From NCBI GenBank assembly GCA_022605955.1, contig JAKCOZ010000588.1:1-64000 (forward strand): a stretch of 64,000 nt of DNA. The letters run 5' to 3'. Below are positions 61,272-64,000 of this stretch, in pieces. Both the position numbers and the translations under genes were made by a program. This DNA is from Rallus limicola (lineage: Eukaryota; Chordata; Aves; Gruiformes; Rallidae). The notes below the pieces were generated by a model. It was not told the DNA's origin. It did not search any database and saw only the letters and a program-made list of their open reading frames with translations. Positions within the stretch are counted from its first letter, which is position 1. The number at the start of each line of letters is the position of its first letter.

Positions 61272-62261
61272 GTGCTTTTCTCGGCCCTAGCAGACTGCAG
61301 TTCAAAACATGCTAAACGTCCAGCAATAACTCCCAAAGTAAAGAAGCTAGGCATGAAAGGCATAGCTTGTCTGAAACCTCCTAACAGGACACACAAGCAG
61401 ACCCTGTCACTTTGGCTCTCAGCCTTTTCCTTTGCCTGGAAAGAGGGAACATGCCTGGAACCTCCTACGGTGCTTTTCTCGGCCCTAGCAGACTGCAGTT
61501 CAAAACATGCTAAACGTCCAGCAATAACTCCCAAAGTAAAGAAGCTAGGACTGAAAGGCATAGCTTGTCTGAAACCTCCTAACAGGACACACAAGCAGAC
61601 CCTGTCACTTTGGCTCTCAGCCTTTTCCTTTGCCTGGAAAGAAGGAACATACCTGCTACCTCCTACAGTGCTTTTCTCGGCCCTAGCAGACTGCAGTTCA
61701 AAACATGCTAAACGTCCAGCAATAACTCCCAAAGTAAAGAAGCTAGGACTGAAAGGCATAGCTTGTCTGAAACCTCCTAACAGGACACACAAGCAGACCC
61801 TGTCACTTTGGCTCTCAGCCTTTTCCTTTGCCTGGAAAGAGGGAACATGCCTGGAACCTCCTACGGTGCTTTTCTCGGCCCTAGCAGACTGCAGTTCAAA
61901 ACATGCTAAACGTCCAGCAATAACTCCCAAAGTAAAGAAGCTAGGCATGAAAGGCATAGCTTGTCTGAAACCTCCTAACAGGACACACAAGCAGACCCTG
62001 TCACTTTGGCTCTCAGCCTTTTCCTTTGCCTGGAAAGAGGGAACATGCCTGGAACCTCCTACGGTGCTTTTCTCGGCCCTAGCAGACTGCTGTTCAAAAC
62101 TTGCTAAACGTCCAGCAATAACTCCCAAAGTAAAGAAGCTAGGACTGAAAGGCATAGCTTGTCTGAAACCTCCTAACAGGACACACAAGCAGACCCTGTC
62201 ACTTTGGCTCTCAGCCTTTTCCTTTGCCTGGAAAGAGGGAACATGCCTGGAAGCTCCTACG
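61272..62261. repeat. 5-mer HOR unit, copy 1 (990 bp)
   Basis: Order: AAGCTCC/GGCATGA, ordinary GGACTGA, AAAGAAGGAACATACC with CTACAGTG, GGCATGA, GCTGTTCAAAACTTGC. The next 990 bp have the same order. Confidence 0.85.
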
Positions 62262-63251
62262 GTGCTTTTCTCGGCCCTAGCAGACTGCAGTTCAAAACAT
62301 GCTAAACGTCCAGCAATAACTCCCAAAGTAAAGAAGCTAGGCATGAAAGGCATAGCTTGTCTGAAACCTCCTAACAGGACACACAAGCAGACCCTGTCAC
62401 TTTGGCTCTCAGCCTTTTCCTTTGCCTGGAAAGAGGGAACATGCCTGGAACGTCCTACGGTGCTTTTCTCGGCCCTAGCAGACTGCAGTTCAAAACATGC
62501 TAAACGTCCAGCAATAACTCCCAAAGTAAAGAAGCTAGGACTGAAAGGCATAGCTTGTCTGAAACCTCCTAACAGGACACACAAGCAGACCCTGTCACTT
62601 TGGCTCTCAGCCTTTTCCTTTGCCTGGAAAGAAGGAACATACCTGCTACCTCCTACAGTGCTTTTCTCGGCCCTAGCAGACTGCAGTTCAAAACATGCTA
62701 AACGTCCAGCAATAACTCCCAAAGTAAAGAAGCTAGGACTGAAAGGCATAGCTTGTCTGAAACCTCCTAACAGGACACACAAGCAGACCCTGTCACTTTG
62801 GCTCTCAGCCTTTTCCTTTGCCTGGAAAGAGGGAACATGCCTGGAACCTCCTACGGTGCTTTTCTCGGCCCTAGCAGACTGCAGTTCAAAACATGCTAAA
62901 CGTCCAGCAATAACTCCCAAAGTAAAGAAGCTAGGCATGAAAGGCATAGCTTGTCTGAAACCTCCTAACAGGACACACAAGCAGACCCTGTCACTTTGGC
63001 TCTCAGCCTTTTCCTTTGCCTGGAAAGAGGGAACATGCCTGGAACCTCCTACGGTGCTTTTCTCGGCCCTAGCAGACTGCTGTTCAAAACTTGCTAAACG
63101 TCCAGCAATAACTCCCAAAGTAAAGAAGCTAGGACTGAAAGGCATAGCTTGTCTGAAACCTCCTAACAGGACACACAAGCAGACCCTGTCACTTTGGCTC
63201 TCAGCCTTTTCCTTTGCCTGGAAAGAGGGAACATGCCTGGAACCTCCTACG
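62262..63251. repeat. 5-mer HOR unit, copy 2 (990 bp)
   Basis: Same five monomer types as 61,272-62,261. The second monomer has GGAACGTCC at about 62,447, matching the monomer at about 54,725 instead of its neighbour, so this copy probably took sequence from, or gave it to, the start of the 15-mer region. Confidence 0.82.
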
Positions 63252-64000
63252 GTGCTTTTCTCGGCCCTAGCAGACTGCAGTTCAAAACATGCTAAACGTC
63301 CAGCAATAACTCCCAAAGTCAAGAAGCTAGGACTGAAAGGCATAGCTTGTCTGAAACCTCCTAACAGGACACACAAGCAGACCCTGTCACTTTGGCTCTC
63401 AGCCTTTTCCTTTGCCTGGAAAGAGGGAACATGCCTGGAACCTCCTACGGTGCTTTTCTCGGCCCTAGCAGACTGCAGTTCAAAACATGCTAAACGTCCA
63501 GCAATAATTCCCAAAGTAAAGAAGCTAGGACTGAAAGGCATAGCTTGTCTGAAACCTCCTAACAGGACACACAAGCAGACCCTGTCACTTTGGCTCTCAG
63601 CCTTTTCCTTTGCCTGGAAAGAGGGAACATGCCTGGAACCTCCTACGGTGCTTTTCTCGGCCCTAGCAGACTGCAGTTCAAAACATGCTAAACGTCCAGC
63701 AATAACTCCCAAAGTAAAGAAGCTAGGCATGAAAGGCATAGCTTGTCTGAAACCTCCTAACAGGACACACAAGCAGACCCTGTCACTTTGGCTCTCAGCC
63801 TTTTCCTTTGCCTGGAAAGAAGGAACATACCTGCTACCTCCTACTGTGCTTTTCTCGGCCCTAGCAGACTGCAGTTCAAAACATGCTAAACGTCCAGCAA
63901 TAACTCCCAAAGTAAAGAAGCTAGGCATGAAAGGCATAGCTTGTCTGAAACCTCCTAACAGGACACACAAGCAGACCCTGTCACTTTGGCTCTCAGCCTT
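63252..64000. repeat. Partial further copy of the 15-mer region, cut by the window edge
   Basis: AAAGTCAAGAAG at about 63,316, GGCATGA monomers and CTACTGTGC at about 63,841 follow the order seen at 59,292-60,040, 3,960 bp (20 x 198) upstream. It carries the private change CAATAATTCCC at about 63,506. The array continues past the window. Confidence 0.8.

Larger units (their letters stand above)
1..64000. repeat. 198-bp satellite DNA array, about 323 monomers, all in one orientation
   Basis: One 198-bp monomer repeats head to tail over the entire window. The motif CTTTTCTCGGCCCTAGCAG recurs every 198 bp with very few exceptions, for example just after 6,822, 7,020 and 7,218, and again at 50,580, 50,778 and 50,976. 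No inverted monomer and no non-satellite insertion was seen. Most neighbours differ at only a few substitution sites. A unit of 198 bp is in the size range of a nucleosome plus linker, which is common for centromeric or heterochromatic satellites (established in general, inferred here). I do not recognise the family. Confidence 0.98.

Noticed and set aside
1..64000. CRISPR array
   Set aside because: The whole 198-bp unit is conserved. There are no short repeats separated by unique spacers and no cas genes.
1..64000. Tandem rRNA, tRNA or small RNA gene cluster
   Set aside because: No cloverleaf, no RNA polymerase III A/B box pair and no rRNA-like core was recognised in the monomer; its variants do not preserve pairing.
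1..64000. Telomere repeats, microsatellites or transposon insertions within the array
   Set aside because: No run of short tandem units, no terminal inverted or long terminal repeats and no target-site duplications were seen; every line of the sequence reads as the same monomer.

Overview
The whole 64 kb window is one head-to-tail satellite DNA array. A single monomer of 198 bp (about 49% G+C by my count of one clean monomer) repeats roughly 323 times in the same orientation from the first base to the last. I see no unique sequence, transposon, RNA gene, CRISPR array or protein-coding gene. This organisation points to a eukaryotic chromosome, most likely a centromeric, pericentromeric or other heterochromatic block in a long-read assembly. 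I do not recognise the monomer and cannot name the species or a known satellite family.

Layout. (i) 1-6,782: monomers interrupted by many 1-bp indels, mostly in short homopolymers and mostly insertions, densest at the left end. Monomer by monomer, 1 to about 5,790 carries almost the same order of variants as 6,366 to about 12,125, 32 monomers away, so it is a noisy second copy of that stretch. (ii) 6,783-64,000: an almost indel-free array. I find only one +1 event (about 18,665) and one -1 event (about 39,406); all other variation is substitution at a small set of sites. (iii) A change in the variant repertoire at about 33-35 kb divides a left domain from a right domain.

Higher-order structure. 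Linked single-base variants show that the array is a mosaic of different higher-order repeat (HOR) units, each present two or three times, not one long-range HOR. They are: 8-mer x2 (8,208-11,375), a 4-mer expanded to a 6-mer (14,148-16,127), a 7-mer (16,920-18,305), 16-mer x2 (23,653-29,988), 10-mer x2 (34,345-38,304), 3-mer x2 (38,305-39,491), a rearranged block of about 12 monomers x2 (42,462-47,213), 9-mer x2 plus a 7-monomer derivative (48,996-53,945), 15-mer x2 (54,936-60,875) containing a nested 4-mer, and 5-mer x2 (61,272-63,251). Unit boundaries are given in one phase, starting at the GTG just before the motif CTTTTCTCGG.

Very long open frames (up to about 5,000 codons) exist on both strands. 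They follow from 198 being 66 x 3 with one stop-free frame per strand, and I do not annotate them as genes. I found no new enzymatic or defence system. The points worth following up are the HOR mosaic, the clustered variable sites in the monomer, and the probable assembly-quality artefact at the left end.
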